Source of the DNA: Cyathus striatus
Lineage: Eukaryota; Basidiomycota; Agaricomycetes; Agaricales; Nidulariaceae
Direction: 5' to 3'
NCBI GenBank assembly: GCA_025738555.1
Contig: JAOVFP010000017.1
Coordinates: 1,736,001 to 1,800,000 of the forward strand
Length of the DNA stretch: 64,000 nucleotides
The position numbers and the translations under genes were made by a program. Positions 22,920-35,632 of the stretch are shown in pieces (positions within the stretch are counted from its first letter, which is position 1; each line of letters begins with the position of its first letter). The notes under the pieces are model-generated. The model was not told the DNA's origin. It searched no databases and saw nothing but the letters and a program-made list of their open reading frames with translations.

Positions 22920-25900
22920 ATGGCCACCTGTACGCAGACTCAGACTGCACACACCAGGAGCCATGAACAGCAGCAAAATGATGTGTGTCGTAGCAATCAT
23001 TTAGCTGCCCAGCAAACTCATGAACATAACAATGCCAGCACACCTTGTTGTGTTGACTCTGCTCTGCCTCTCTCCTGGCAGAATGCCCCACCCTCAGCTA
23101 GTGCTCTCATTTCTGGAGGAATTACCTCCACTCATCGTGCAGCTCATGAACTTCAGCTAGTTCACAGCAATCAACTGCATGCATCACACCCAATTCCATT
23201 GAGCATTCCTTACGACCCCACCCTTACCCCCACCATGTCTATTGAACTGGTGGATACTCAACATTCTCCAGATGGTGCTGCCACACATCAGCAGCAAGCA
23301 CCCACATCCACTTTGCTGCCCACTCAATGGCCTGTAGCTTCAGGCAGTGGAGGACCACCTCCACCTCCACCTCCCTCCAGTGGTAATTCTGCCAGAGTTG
23401 GGAACAATGACCCTCCAGATGATAATGGAGACGATGGTGACCAACCCGGAGATGGAGATGATGATGGCGATGGATCCGGAGATGACGGCAATGATGCAGG
23501 GGATGATAATGAGCAGGCAGGTGCTGGTGGCGATGGTCCTGGTGGACCAAACGGCCCCAGAGGTCCTCCCTCTAATCCCCCCTCTAGGCCCTCCTCAAGG
23601 GGCGACTATCACGACCCTCGTCACCCAACTGCAAGACACCACTACAATTTCACCCGGGATGAAATCCTGGAAATGGTGGCCTCTGAGTGGTGTCAGCCAG
23701 CATAATCATTTTTTGCCAGGGTAAAATGATTGCCCCAATCATTTTGCACTGGCAAAAAATGATCACCTTCATGATCAAATGTGATCATTTACAATAGGAC
23801 TAACTGATTGCTCACACACTCAAATGTGATCATTTACTATAATACTAACAGATAATTCCCATGCTCAAATGTGATCATTTATTACAATACTAGCAGAATA
23901 TTCACATGCTCAAATGTGATCATTTACAATAGGACTACCACAGTATTCACACACTCAAATATGATCATTTACCTATTACTAGCAGAATATTCCCATGCTC
24001 AAATGTGATCATTTACTATCATACTAGCAGAATATTCACACACTCAAATGTGATCATATACCATGATAGTGGTAGATTATTCCCACATGATTATCACAGT
24101 CATGCCTGTCACATTGTTCCTATATGTCACACGTCACACCTGTTACAATTTTCGCATTTGTGACATCTGTCACACCTATCCCATATGTCGCACCTGTCAC
24201 GCTTTTCTCATGTGTTACACAATGTCACACTTTTCTCATATGTCACACATGTCACGCTCTTCTCATATATCACACAATGTCACACTTTCCCATATATCAC
24301 ATCTATCATGCTTTTCTTATGTGTTACACAATGTCACACTTTTCCCACACGTCACATTGTCACACACCTGTCACGCTTTTCTCATATATCGCACCTGTCA
24401 CAGTCACACACTTTTCCTTTATATCACACATATTACATCTTGACTACTTGTCACATATGCCACATATGCCCCATTTTCTCATGTTTCAAATCTGTCACAT
24501 TTGTGAAATATCATATTGTCACATCTTTTATTATATCACACATGTCACATTATTCCCATACATCTATCACACCTGTCATGCTTTTTCCATATGTTACTAT
24601 CACATCTTTCACTCATGTTGCACCCCACATATTATATCTGTTCACAGCTTTCTTACTCTTAGTCTCATATATAGTATTCATACTGGATCAAAACTGACTA
24701 TCTTCTATACTCTCCAGTTATTACACATATTGTTCTTTCACTCTATTGCATCATCACATGATAGTTACCTGCCATACTATTTCATATTTTCTATTTCTCA
24801 TTTTCTCACCATCTTTTGTTGATTATATACATGAAAAAGTGTTTTTCCAACTAAGCTACCTCTGCTTAAACAATATATATACTCTTTTGCAACCCTGCCT
24901 AAACTCTCAATCTTGACAATCCAATATGTTCTCTTTTCGCATATTATTCATTCCTACTACCCATGTACCACTACAATACATTGTTATAGTATATGAAGAC
25001 TAAGAAATGGTGCAATAATTATGACCTTTGTAATATATATGCCACACAATACATACCAGTACTATTCAATACTCAATCACTACATGGCAGCTAGAACTCT
25101 GCCATAATGTGGAATGGTATGTTATGAAAGTGTAGTACATGTGACACATAGAAAAGATCTAATACATATGAGATCAGCATGGTAGGCATGACAAATGAGA
25201 GGTGTGTGACCAGTGTGATCATGTGAAATGAGCAATATATGTGACAGTAAAACAGAAGATTGAATATGGAGCAAATACAACTAGCAAGTCAAGGTATACT
25301 AATTCTGAAAACAATACACAATATGATCAAATATAGTCAGTTTTCATCCAGTATGAGTACTATATATGAGAATAAGAGTAAGAAAGCTGCAAACAGACAT
25401 AATATGTAAAGTGTGACATGAGTGAAAGATGTGATAGTGATATAAGGAAAAAGCGTGACAGGTGTGACAGATGTATGGGAATAGTGTGACATGTGTGACA
25501 TATGCGATACATGTGACAATATAATATTTCACAAAGGTGTGACAGATTTGAAACATGAGAAAATGAGACACATGTAGCATATGTCACAAATAGTTGAGGT
25601 ATAATATGTGTGTGACATAAAGGAAAATTGGGTGACAAGTGTGATATATGGTAAAGGTGTGACAATGTGACATGTGGGAAAAGTGTGACATTGTGTAACA
25701 TATGAGAAAAGCGTGATAGATGTGATATATGGCAAAGTGTGACATTGTGTGATATATGAGAAGAGCGTGACATGTGTGACATATGAGAAAAGTGTGACAT
25801 TGTGTAACACATGAGAAAAGCGTGACAGGTGTAACATATGAGATAGGTGTGACAGGTGTGACATATGGGAAAAGTGTGACAAATGTGACATATAGGATAG

Positions 25901-27583
25901 GTGTGACAGGTGTGACATATGAGAAAAGTGTAATATTGTGTAACACATAAGAAAGCGTGACAGGTGTGACATATGGTAAAGGTGTGACAAGTGTGACATA
26001 TAGAATAGGTGTGACAATTGTGACAAGTGTCACATATAAGAAAAGTGTGACATTGTGTAACACATGAGAAAAGCGTGACAGGTGCGACATATGGGATAGG
26101 TGTGACAGATGTCACAAATGCGAAAATTGTAACAGGTGTGACGTGTGACATATAGGAACAATGTGACAGGCATGACTGTGATAATCATGTGGGAATAATC
26201 TACCACTATCATGGTATATGATCACATTTGAGTGTGTGAATATTCTGCTAGTATGATAGTAAATGATCACATTTGAGCATGGGAATATTCTGCTAGTAAT
26301 AGGTAAATGATCATATTTGAGTGTGTGAATACTGTGGTAGTCCTATTGTAAATGATCACATTTGAGCATGTGAATATTCTGCTAGTATTGTAATAAATGA
26401 TCACATTTGAGCATGGGAATTATCTGTTAGTATTATAGTAAATGATCACATTTGAGTGTGTGAGCAATCAGTTAGTCCTATTGTAAATGATCACATTTGA
26501 TCATGAAGGTGATCATTTTTTGCCAGTGCAAAATGATTGGGGCAATCATTTTACCCTGGCAAAAAATGATCAGCATGGCTGACACTTATGGGCCTCTGTG
26601 GCAGGTTATTTTTCCCCGCCACCACCACCTCCACCACCTCCTCCTCCTGTTTGGGAGAAGAAGGTTAACCAGCCAGACAACTTTGACAGCTCCAACATGC
26701 TTAAGCTGGAGCCCTTCATTATGCAAGTCCACTTGGTGTTCCGGAACAACCCTCAGTTGTACTCGGATGACGCATCTAAAGTCAACTACATGTTGACTTT
26801 CCTCTGTGGCTCTGCCAGCAACCTGTTTGCCACCCATCTCAATGATGGTGCATATGAGCCATGGATGGATTCATGGGGTTACTTCGTTCAGCTCCTCCAT
26901 ACTCATTTCAGCCATACCAACCCTGTTGGTGAAGCTGAAATTTGCATTTTCTCCCTCCACATGGAGGATAATCAGTGGCTCATGACCTACAAGATTAAAT
27001 TCAATGAATATGCTGCACTCTTGCCTTGGGACGATGCTGCCCTCAACTCAGCATACTACTGTGGCCTTTGTTCTCATTTGAAGGATGCTCTCTCTCATTG
27101 AGAACAAGGCTGGCCCACGACACTTGCTGGGACTAAAAAGGTAGCCCAGGGCTATGATCAGAGGCATTGGGAGTGCAATACTGAGCACAACATTGAGGAG
27201 AAGCACAGCAAGTCTGCTGCCAAGTCTTCAGAGAAGCCCAAGGGCAATCAGAATTCAAAGTCAACTTTGAATTCTTCCTCCTCCTCCAAGACTCCATCCT
27301 CCTCTACCTCCTCTTCTGCCTCTTCCAACTCCACTTCATCCTTGGGGAACCCAAGAACAAGCAAAAGCAGAACCAGTCCAAGGCACCAGACTTGACTGGG
27401 AAGCTTACCCCAGAGGAACATAAATATTGCCTAGACCAGAAGCTTTGCCTATTTTGTGGCAATGCTGGTCATCAGGCCAAGGACTGTCGCAAGGCAGCCT
27501 CTGCTGCCAAAGCCCGTGTGGCCACTACCACCTCTACCGAGGCAACTCCCTTGGTGAACTTGGCTGAGAGTTCAAAAAAATAG
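22920..27583 (+). pseudogene. Chromovirus gag, split by a fold-back element
   Basis: The N-terminal part (to 23,700) is rich in His, Gln and Thr, then Pro, then acidic Asp/Gly repeats, ending FTRDEILEMVASEWCQP. A 2.87-kb fold-back element interrupts. After it come a Pro run, NQPDNFDSSNMLKLEPFIMQ, YMLTFLCGSASNLF and MEDNQWLMTYKIKFNEYAALL, the usual Gypsy capsid core. The C-terminal CLFCGNAGHQAKDC near 27,439-27,480 is a CCHC knuckle. A TGA at 27,099-27,101 and a frame change around the insertion show decay. The start could be the ATG at 22,860, but that lies in the LTR end; 22,920 is preferred. Confidence 0.78.
23705..26570. mobile_element. Fold-back element 1 with about 1-kb inverted arms
   Basis: The arms are 23,705-24,702 and about 25,330-26,570, near-perfect reverse complements apart from repeat-length differences. 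Each arm starts with a small palindrome (ATCATTTTTTGCCAGGG...), then seven 45-bp tandem repeats built on CAAATGTGATCATTTA, then a long tract of TGTCACA-type words. The spacer is about 0.6 kb and AT-rich. CAGCAT occurs at 23,698-23,703 and 26,571-26,576, likely the target duplication, with one unmatched base on the left. No transposase is encoded. Repetitive ORFs such as SHMSHLSHL are by-products of the TGTCACA tract. Confidence 0.88.
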
Positions 27584-27699
27584 AGAGCGGCTCCAGTGAC
27601 TCTGCACAGGCTGAGGGCTGCATTAATCTCTCCTGTGCACCTAAGGAGATAAGACTAAATGTATCCGCTCTTTATGATCCCCAAGCTGTACATATTCCA

Positions 27700-28814
27700 T
27701 TGACTTCATTTTCTCCAGCTGTGCCAGATATGCCTATTTCTTTTCTCTTGCTCATCAATTCTGGTTCAACCCACTGTTTTGCTGACTCATCATTTGTGAG
27801 GGAGCACAACCTCCCCACAACTCAAGTCCCTCCCATTGCACTGAAACTTTTTGATGGTACCTCTAACTCCATACTTACAGAGAGTATATTATTATCTGTA
27901 ACATTTCCTACTGGTGAATACATGGATATTTCTTTCTATGTAACTCTGCTCGATTCTTCCTGCTCCATGGTATTAGGATTTAACTGGCTCTTCCAACACA
28001 ATCTGTTGATTGACTGGACTGAGAGACATATACTTGGCTTCCAAACCCTGGTTCTAGGAGAATCTTCTCCATCTTTGTCAACACCTGCACTGAAGGCATC
28101 TGCCTCCTTGCAAACCCCTCCATCACCAGCTTCATCTTCTGTTCCTCTGTTGGACAATAGTCCACCTCCTAGTATCTTGCTCATTAATGCTGTGGCTTTT
28201 CTCCGGGCTAGTAAGCTTGCAGGCTTGCAGATGTTTAGAATACAAGTTGGTGCTGTAGTTTCAGCTTCTGCCACTGCCATGGCTGCAGAAGCCATGGACC
28301 TTTCTAGTATTCCTCCAGAATACCACGAGTTCACTGACGTCTTCAGCAAAACATGAGCAGACACTCTTGCTCCGCATTGCCCTTACGATCTCCAGATCAA
28401 CTTGGAGGAAGGTATGTCTCCTCCAGTTGGTACTGTATATTCACTCTTGCAGTCCGAGTTGGCCTCTCTATGAGAGTTCATTGACAAACATCTCCAGATT
28501 GGCTTCATCTGTCCTTCTTGTTCTCCACACGGAGCACCAGTGCTCTTTGTCTGGAAGAAAGATGGATCCCTTCAACTCTGTGTTGATTTCCATGGGCTTA
28601 ATGCAATCTCCAAAAAGGATCAATATCCCCTTCCCCTTATTTCCGACCTCCTTGACTCTCCTTGCAAGGCTAGAATCTACACCAAGATCGATCTCCACCA
28701 CACTTACCACTTAGTCCGCATCGCTGATGAAGATGAGTGGAAGACTGCTTTTCATACTTGCTATGGCTCGTTTGAATGGCTAGTTATGCCATTTGGACTC
28801 ACCAATGCCACTAG
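27700..28814 (+). pseudogene. Chromovirus protease and 5' RT
   Basis: The protease motif reads LLINSGSTHCFADSSFV: the catalytic Asp of the family D-S-G is Asn here (ATCGAT to ATCAAT, a CpG step). The flap-side motif is SMVLGFNWLFQHN. After a TGA in place of Arg at FSKT-stop-ADTLAPH, the RT begins: another TGA in [17 protein letters not shown], then [50 protein letters not shown] and [11 protein letters not shown]. It is cut there by the second fold-back element. Confidence 0.82.
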
Positions 28815-31075
28815 TGCTGACAACTATTGTCATGCTTCATACTGCAATTGCAGTAAACTTACTTGGGGATATACAACTACAGCATGTGAAGCTACTTCTA
28901 TAGAGTTGCAAGTGCAACTTCATAGCTAGTTCTACTATGTACAATTGCAGTGAGAGCTTCACCATTTCTTCTTTAAATTACAGCTATTACTTCACAATTG
29001 GAATTCACTACTACTTCATCAAATTGCAATAATTGCTTCACCATTTATGTTCTGCTTAGACAAGTGTGACATATGTAAAAATGTGACAAATGTGATATAT
29101 GTGACATGTGTACATATGTAAAAGTACACACATGTAACACATGTGACATATGTGACATATGTGAAAGGATAGTGTGGTATATTGTGACAGTGTGATATAT
29201 TGTGACAGTGTGATATATTGTGACAGCAGTCTGACATAATGTGATAGTATAGCATATTGTGACGATGTGACATATTGTAACAGTGTGGTATTGTGACGTA
29301 CTGTGACGATGTGACATATTGTGACAGTGTGATGTATTGTGACCAGAATAATTTGACATTGTGTGATATGTGACATAGGTAATGTCATATGTCAGCTGTC
29401 ACCAAACTTATGAAGCAATTACTGTAATTAAGATGAAGTAGTATTGAAGCTCTGACAGCAACCAAATAAAGTGAAAGAAAAATTGTGAAGCAATTACTGT
29501 AATTAGATAAAGCAATGATAAAGTTCAAACTGCAACTACATGAAGTAGAACTGAAATAATGAAGCAAATACTATAGTTAGATGAAGTAGCAATGAAGCTC
29601 AGACTGTAACCATATGAAGTAAGAATAAAATAGTGAAGTGAATACTGTAATTAGATGAAGTAGCAATGAAGCTCTGACTGTAACCATATGAAGTAGTAAT
29701 AAAATAGTGAAGTAAATACTGTAATTAAATGAAGCAGCAATGAAGCTCTGACTGTAACCAAATGAAGTGAAAATACAATTGTGAAGCAATTACTGTAATT
29801 AGATTAAGCAATAATAAAGTTCAAACTGCAACTACATGAAGTAGAACTAAAATAATGAAGCAAACACTGCAGTTAGATAAAGCAATGATAAAGTTCAAAC
29901 TGCAACTACATGAAGTAGACTAAAGTAATAAAGCAAATACTGTAGTTAAATGAAGTAGCAATGAAGCTCTGACTGTAACCATATGAAGTAGTAATAAAAT
30001 AGTGAAGTAAATACTATAATTAAATGAAGCAGCAACAAAGCTCTGACTGTAACCAAATGAAGTGAAAATACAATTGTGAAGCAATTACTGTAATTAGATG
30101 AAGCAATAATAAAGTTCAAACTGCAACTACATGAAGTAGAACTAAAATAGTGAAGCAAATACTGAAGTTAGATGAAGCAGCAATAAAGCTCAGACTGCAA
30201 CCATGTGAAGTCAAACTAAAACAATGAAGTAACTTCTGCATATGAAAGAAGTAGCTATGAAGCTCAAACTGTAATTGCATGAAGTAGAAGTACAATTGTG
30301 AAGCAAATACTGCAAATAAATGAAGCAATGATGAAGCTCAGACTGCAATGATATGAAATGGAATTACAATGATGAAGTAACTCTTACACTTGAATGAAGT
30401 AGTTATGAAGCTAAGACTGCAATAAGATCAAGTGGAACAGAAATGGTGAAGCAATTACTGTAGTATAATAGAGCTACTGTGAAGTTCATACTACAACTAC
30501 ATGAAGTAGACATACAAAAGTGAAGCAAGTCCTGCAGATGAATGAAGTAGTTATGAAGCTCTGATTGAAATCATATGAAGTAGAACAGAAATAGTGAAGT
30601 GATTGTTGTAATTTAATGAAGTTTCTGTGAAGCTGAGACTGCAAGTACATGAAGTAGATATACAATCATGAAGCAAATACTGTAAATAAATGAAGCAGTA
30701 ATGAAGCACATACTGCAACTATGTGAAGTCAAACTACACTGATGAAGTAACTTATGCAAATAAATGAAGCAGTCATGAAGCTCAGACTGCAAGTACATGA
30801 AGTAGCTATGAAGTTCAGATTGCAACCATTAGAAGCAGAACATAAATGGTGAAGCAATTATTGCAATTTGATGAAGTAGTAGTGAATTCCAATTGTGAAG
30901 TAATAGCTGTAATTTAAAGAAGAAATGGTGAAGCTCTCACTGCAATTGTACAAAGTAGAACTAGCTATGAAGTTGCACTTGCAACTCTATAGAAGTAGCT
31001 TCACATGCTGTAGTTGTATATCCCCAAGTAAGTTTACTGCAATTGCAGTATGAAGCATGACAATAGTTGTCAGCA
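28815..31075. mobile_element. Fold-back element 2 with about 245-bp arms and internal satellite
   Basis: Arms from TGCTGACAACTATTGTC (28,815 to about 29,060) and its reverse complement (about 30,832-31,075) are nearly perfect. Inside are a TGTGACA/TATTGTG tract (about 29,060-29,390) and a tandem array. It splits the RT between PFGLTNA and PVAFQHFMNDIF. A clean target duplication was not found: CCAATGCCAC on the left and CCCAATGCACC on the right may be a diverged one. No protein is encoded. Confidence 0.85.
29395..30830. repeat. Tandem array, about 74-bp unit, around 19 copies
   Basis: The unit is built on TGAAGTAGCAATGAAGCTC, TGACTGTAACCATATGAAG and AAATACTGTAATTA. Two well-conserved copies start at about 29,635 and 29,709, giving a 74-bp period. 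Copies diverge toward the right end. It forms the loop region of fold-back element 2. Confidence 0.8.
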
Positions 31076-33581
31076 CCCCTCCCAATGCACCTGTGGCTTT
31101 CCAACATTTCATGAATGACATCTTCAAGGACATGCTTGATGTGTGCATTACAGTCTACCTCGACAATATACTAATCTACTCCGATAGTCTTGAGAAGCAT
31201 AAATGGCACATTAAAGAAGTCCTCAAGCATTTATGCCAACATGGGCTCTATGCCCTGGTGGACAAGTGTGAATTCCACACTGAATCTGTTGAGTACTTAG
31301 GTTATGTCCTTTCTCTGGGCAGCCTCACTATGTCCCAGGATAAAGTCCAAACCACTAGGGATTGGCCCGAGCCTAAGAAGGTTAAAGATGTTCAGTCTTT
31401 CCTTGGGTTCGCCAACTTCTATAGGTGCTTTATCCAGCACTACTCTGATATAGTAGTGCCACTCACTCGTCTAACCTGCAAGGGTTTGAAGTGGGACTTT
31501 TCTCCAGCTTGCTGTTTGGTGTTTGAAAAACTTAAGGACACCTTCACTACAGCCCCTGTACTCACTCATTGGGTCCCTGACGCCCAGATCATTGTAGAGA
31601 CTGACACCTCCAACTATGCCCTTGGAGCAATCCTCTTGATTGTCACTGACAACGGCGATATTCACCCTATTGTGTTCCATTCCCATACCTTCACTGCTCC
31701 TGAACTGAATTATGACACCCATGATAAGGAACTCCTGGCTATTTTCGAAGCTTTTCATGTCTGGCTACACTACTTGGAAGGTTCTGGTACTCCAGTTGAT
31801 GTGGTTACTGACCATAAAAACTTAGAGTATTTCTCCACCACCAAGATCCTCACTTGCTGTCAGGCTCATTGGTCAGAGTACCTATCTCAGTTCAATCTGG
31901 TAATTCGTTTCCGCCCAGGGAAACTTGGTGTGAAACCTGATGCTTTAACTAGACGATGGGACATCTACCCTAAAGGGGGGAATAATGACTATGCCAAAGT
32001 TAATCTGCACAATTTTTGCCCTGTTTTTACCCAAGAACAGCTCATTGCCTCTATCCATGCCACCACACTCCTTCATCCTGTTCTCCATGCCAGCATCATT
32101 ATGGATGTTGAGCAACTCCACTGCAACATCCTCACTGCCCAACCCCTAGACACTATCACATCCATCCACCTTTGCAATCCTACTAATCATTGGTCTGTCA
32201 GTTCAGATGGCTTACTCTGCCTCGACAACCAGATCTATGTCCCAGATGACGATTCTCTCTGCCTTTGCATTGTCCAGTACAAACATGATCATTTACTCGC
32301 CAGACATCCTGGTCAGAACAAGACCTTGGATAACATTCAACAGGAATATACTTGGCCTGGACTCCATACTTATGTTAAGGACTATTGTAAGTCTTGCACC
32401 ACCTGCTTATGGTCTAAACCACAGCATCACCATCCCTACAGTACCTTGAAGCAACTCCCTATTCCAGAGTGCCCATGGAACTCTATATCTATGGACTTCA
32501 TTGAAACACTTCCCATCTCTGGATTTGGTGAGTACAATTCAATCCTAGTTATTGTTGACCGCCTTAGCAAGCAAGCTATCTTCATCCCTTGTCATAACAC
32601 CATCACTTCTGCCCAGCTCACTAAGCTCTTTGTCATGCATGTATTCTCTAAGCACGGTGTTCCCAGCCACATTACCTCCAATCGTGGTTTGGAGTTCGTC
32701 TCCCACTTCTTCTGGTCTCTGGGTAAGGTTCTTGACATCAACCTACACTTTACCTCCAGATACCATCCAGAAGGTGACGGACAAACTGAATGCATTAACC
32801 AAGTCTTAGAACAGTACCTCTGCATTTACTGCAATTACCAGCAGGACAACTGGGCTGATCTCCTCCCCATTGCTGAGTTCACATATAACAATACACCGAG
32901 CTCAACCACTAATACTACTCCTTTCTTTGCCAATAAGGGTTATCATCCACAGATTTCAGTCTATCCTGAACATGATGTTACCTCCATTCATGCTAGGGAC
33001 TATGTTGTGGAACTTCAGGAACTTCATGAAAATCTCAAGGCCAAAATAGCACTTGCTCAGAAGCGCTATCAGGTCGGAGCAGACAACTGTCATTTGCCTG
33101 CCCCGGAGTTCAAAGTTGGAACTAAAGCCTTCATCCATGCTAAGTTCTTTAACACCACTCGCCCTTCCAAGAAATTGGCTGAAAAGTATTACAGTCCTTT
33201 CGAGATCATTGCCGAAACTGGTACCCACTCCCGCACCCTTAGATTCCCTTCCAATTTCCGAGCTGTACACCCTGTATTCCATGTTTCTATGCTCAAGCCC
33301 GCAGTTGAAAACACCATTCCTGGTCAAGAGATACCTCCACCTCCCCCTGTGGAAATCGATGGAGATATCGAGTTCGAGATCAGTGAGATCTGTGACTCCA
33401 AGCTTGATTGCCAGTTCAAGAAATGTCCTCTTCATTACTTAGTCTGATGGACTGGTTATGAAGGAACCAATGAAAAACTCACTTGGTTGGCTGCCACCAA
33501 AGTAGAACATGCTACAGAGCTCATAGAGGAATTTCACGCTCATTATCCCGATAAGCCTAATCCTTCTACTCCTGTTACATA
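31076..33581 (+). pseudogene. Chromovirus RT 3' part, RNase H, integrase, chromodomain
   Basis: RT resumes with PPNAPVAFQHFMNDIF and VYLDNILIYSDS: the YxDD box has one Asp changed to Asn. RNase H: AQIIVETDTSNYALGAIL, ELLAIFEAFHVWLHYLEG and VTDHKNLEYF. Integrase zinc-binding region: HDHLLARHPGQNKTLDNI ... CKSCTTC. The catalytic core has SMDFIETLP (first Asp), ITSNRGLEFVSHFF (second Asp replaced by Asn) and GDGQTECINQ (Glu kept). A C-terminal chromodomain follows a TGA in YLV-stop-WTGYEG and ends EEFHAHYPDKP near 33,560. Chromodomains of this class read heterochromatin marks. Changes at catalytic sites fall at CpG steps. Confidence 0.88.
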
Positions 33582-33909
33582 GACTTTCTCCACTCACATA
33601 TCTGTTTCTCTGTTATAGTTTATTGTATATCCATATCTGTCTTCTTGACCAAAGGTTGAAGATTAACACTTCTCCAGACACCACTTGCATGATGACCACT
33701 ACGTTTAATAAGCATAGCTGATTCATCACTTTGCATACTTAATGAGGTGGGCTGAGAGTGGAAGTACAGAGTTGTATTGGTTTTCTCCTAAGGTGTTTCT
33801 TTTTACTCCGTCTTACTGTTTACTCTTACTTTTCATTCTCCTCGCACCAAGAAATCATTTAAGTCCACAAAAAACAAATATATACTATTTTTTCCCTGCC
33901 TACTGTACA
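33582..33909. other. Spacer between chromovirus pol and antisense gene
   Basis: No gene is seen. AT-rich sequence between the chromodomain end and the convergent 3' end of the antisense gene; it presumably holds the 3' UTRs of both transcription units. Confidence 0.5.
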
Positions 33910-35547
33910 CTACTCTTCATCTTCCTCCTCTTCTTCCTCTTCATTACTCCCGGACTCATTAGTCTCTGCTGGAGTACCCTCCTCTGCCACCTGTGTGGTT
34001 GTCATCAACCTGTTCAATGTGCCCATCAACTCCATGTGCATGGTGACATTCATCCCCAAGGCCTCCATCAGCATGTCCAATAAGGGGTTCCCAGAGTTGA
34101 GTTGAAGCGCCAGCTTGTCACACTCATTCTCCACTAGGAACAGCTGGTCCCTCAGAATATTGCACTTGGCGTCAAACATCTTGACCTTGGTCCACCATTC
34201 GTCTGATTGTTTCTCCACAACCTCCAACTTCGACCTCGCCACTGCCAGTTGCATCTGCAACTCCTCCACCAGTTTCTCCTGGCCCACACCACCGGTCTTC
34301 ATCTTCTCCAGACCAATTCTCTGCTCCTCTGTGTTCCCTGGGACTACAGTCCCCCACATTATTCCCCCGTCGCCACACCTCCTCTTCTCTGTCCGACATG
34401 CCTCACACACCTTGTGGTTCATCTTCTTTCCCCTAGGAGCAAGTCAGAACAACTCCAAAAAAGAAACAAACAACTTACTCAAGATCTAAGAAGCACTCCC
34501 TGCTGAACTTACTGCATATGCTGCAGGGGACCTTGGGTGACACATAGGCCTCTTTCTCCTTCTTCTCCATGGCCATTTTGGTCTTCTCCACACTTTTACC
34601 TTTCTTCTCTGCCAATGCCCTCACTTCTTCCACCTTGACATCAGACTTGTCCCCAGCCTGGCTCTCTGTTCCGGTACAACTCTTGCTTCCAGACTGGCTA
34701 GCCTTGCTGCTAGCATTGTCTTCCACCGCCTCATCATCAATCAGAGCCTTGCTCTTCACCCCTTTATGCTGGGAAGTCCAGGTTGTTGTTTTCTTCCTCA
34801 GCGGTTTTGGCATCGCCTCTGTTGTGTCCTCCGGAATTGTATTGGTGCACTTCCTCTTGGAGCCACCTTTGTTCTCCACTCACTGGACACTCTTCTCCAC
34901 CTCTTCCTCTGGAGTTATGGTGTGGCCTTTGGCCTCCAACTGCTGAATGGTGTGTTCATGGTCAGCAATCTGCTCTGCACTCATGTAAGTACCTACCTGT
35001 GAATTGGTCATTACCTCTGACTCTACCACAGGAGTTGGAACCCCTACATTCATAGGCCCTACCTCTGCCAATGCTCACTCTACCACTTCCTCCACTGGAG
35101 TTGACTCATCCACTGTCATCACCAAGCTATCAGCCCCCCTGTGATAGTGTAAGGATTGTGTAATCGACCCTTTACTAAACAACATGAGTCCCAACCTTGC
35201 CATCATCACCTTGTGCTCCACGTGTACTGGTGGAGAAGCACCTTGCCTTGTCATTTCCTCCACTGGGTGACCAGTTAGTCATGCCATTGTTTGAGCAACC
35301 CTCGCCTTTGTCTCCTCCTGCTTACGTTTCTTTGCCCTTATCGCCACCAACCTTCCTCCCTCATCCACTTCCATTGCATCTTCCTTCTCCACCTCGACCT
35401 CCTCAGTCTCTTTCACCTCCACCTCAATCGACTCTGTCCCAATTCCTAGCTCTGCCCTGAAGGCCTTCAACTGCGCTCCATCTCTTCAAGCCTCTTAAGC
35501 TTCTCCACATCAATGGCTAGGGGCATGGGTTGAGAGCTCGAAGACAT
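33910..35547 (-). pseudogene. Antisense accessory gene: zinc-cluster, coiled-coil, acidic tail
   Basis: It opens at ATG 35547 (MSSSSQPMPLAIDVEKLKR), opposite to gag-pol and entirely inside the chromovirus. Two exons, 35547-34479 and 34432-33910, flank a 46-nt intron with GTAAGT and CTAG. Splicing joins CSICSKFSREC to CEACRTEKRRC, giving C-x2-C-x6-C, a 13-residue linker, then C-x2-C-x6-C, close to the fungal Zn(II)2Cys6 DNA-binding cluster. A Glu/Lys-rich region precedes it; after it come a probable coiled coil (VEELQMQLAVARSKLEVVE onwards) and a run of acidic residues at the end. Total about 527 codons. One frameshift near codon 25 and three in-frame TGA codons (35,279, 35,075 and 34,880) inactivate it; all three suit CGA to TGA. 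Function is unknown; DNA binding is inferred from the cluster. I recall similar zinc-cluster proteins encoded beside Agaricomycete LTR elements, but cannot verify it here. Confidence 0.75.
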
Positions 35548-35623
35548 TGTTTAAAGCAGTCACGTGCTAAGGAGTTATTACTATGGAGTAAAAGATGGGT
35601 TTGACTTCTCCACCACAGCTGAC

Positions 35624-35632
35624 CTTTATATA
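35624..35632 (-). promoter_or_regulatory. TATA box for the antisense gene
   Basis: On the minus strand TATATAAAG lies about 77-85 bp upstream of the ATG at 35547. Its spacing supports the antisense frame being a true transcription unit with its own promoter. Confidence 0.55.

Noticed and set aside
23776..24060. Regular 45-bp repeats resembling a CRISPR array
   Set aside because: Eukaryotic context, repeats and spacers alike, mirrored in the opposite arm; they are tandem satellites of a fold-back element.
24060..26200. Long ORFs rich in Ser-His-Met/Leu (SHMSHLSHL type) on both strands
   Set aside because: They are translations of the TGTCACA/TGTGACA tract in the fold-back arms, open in several frames at once, with no start or splice logic.
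28801..31095. Target duplication CCAATGC(C)AC around fold-back element 2
   Set aside because: The matching words are not adjacent to the arm ends and need indels; chance similarity of the RT sequence cannot be excluded.
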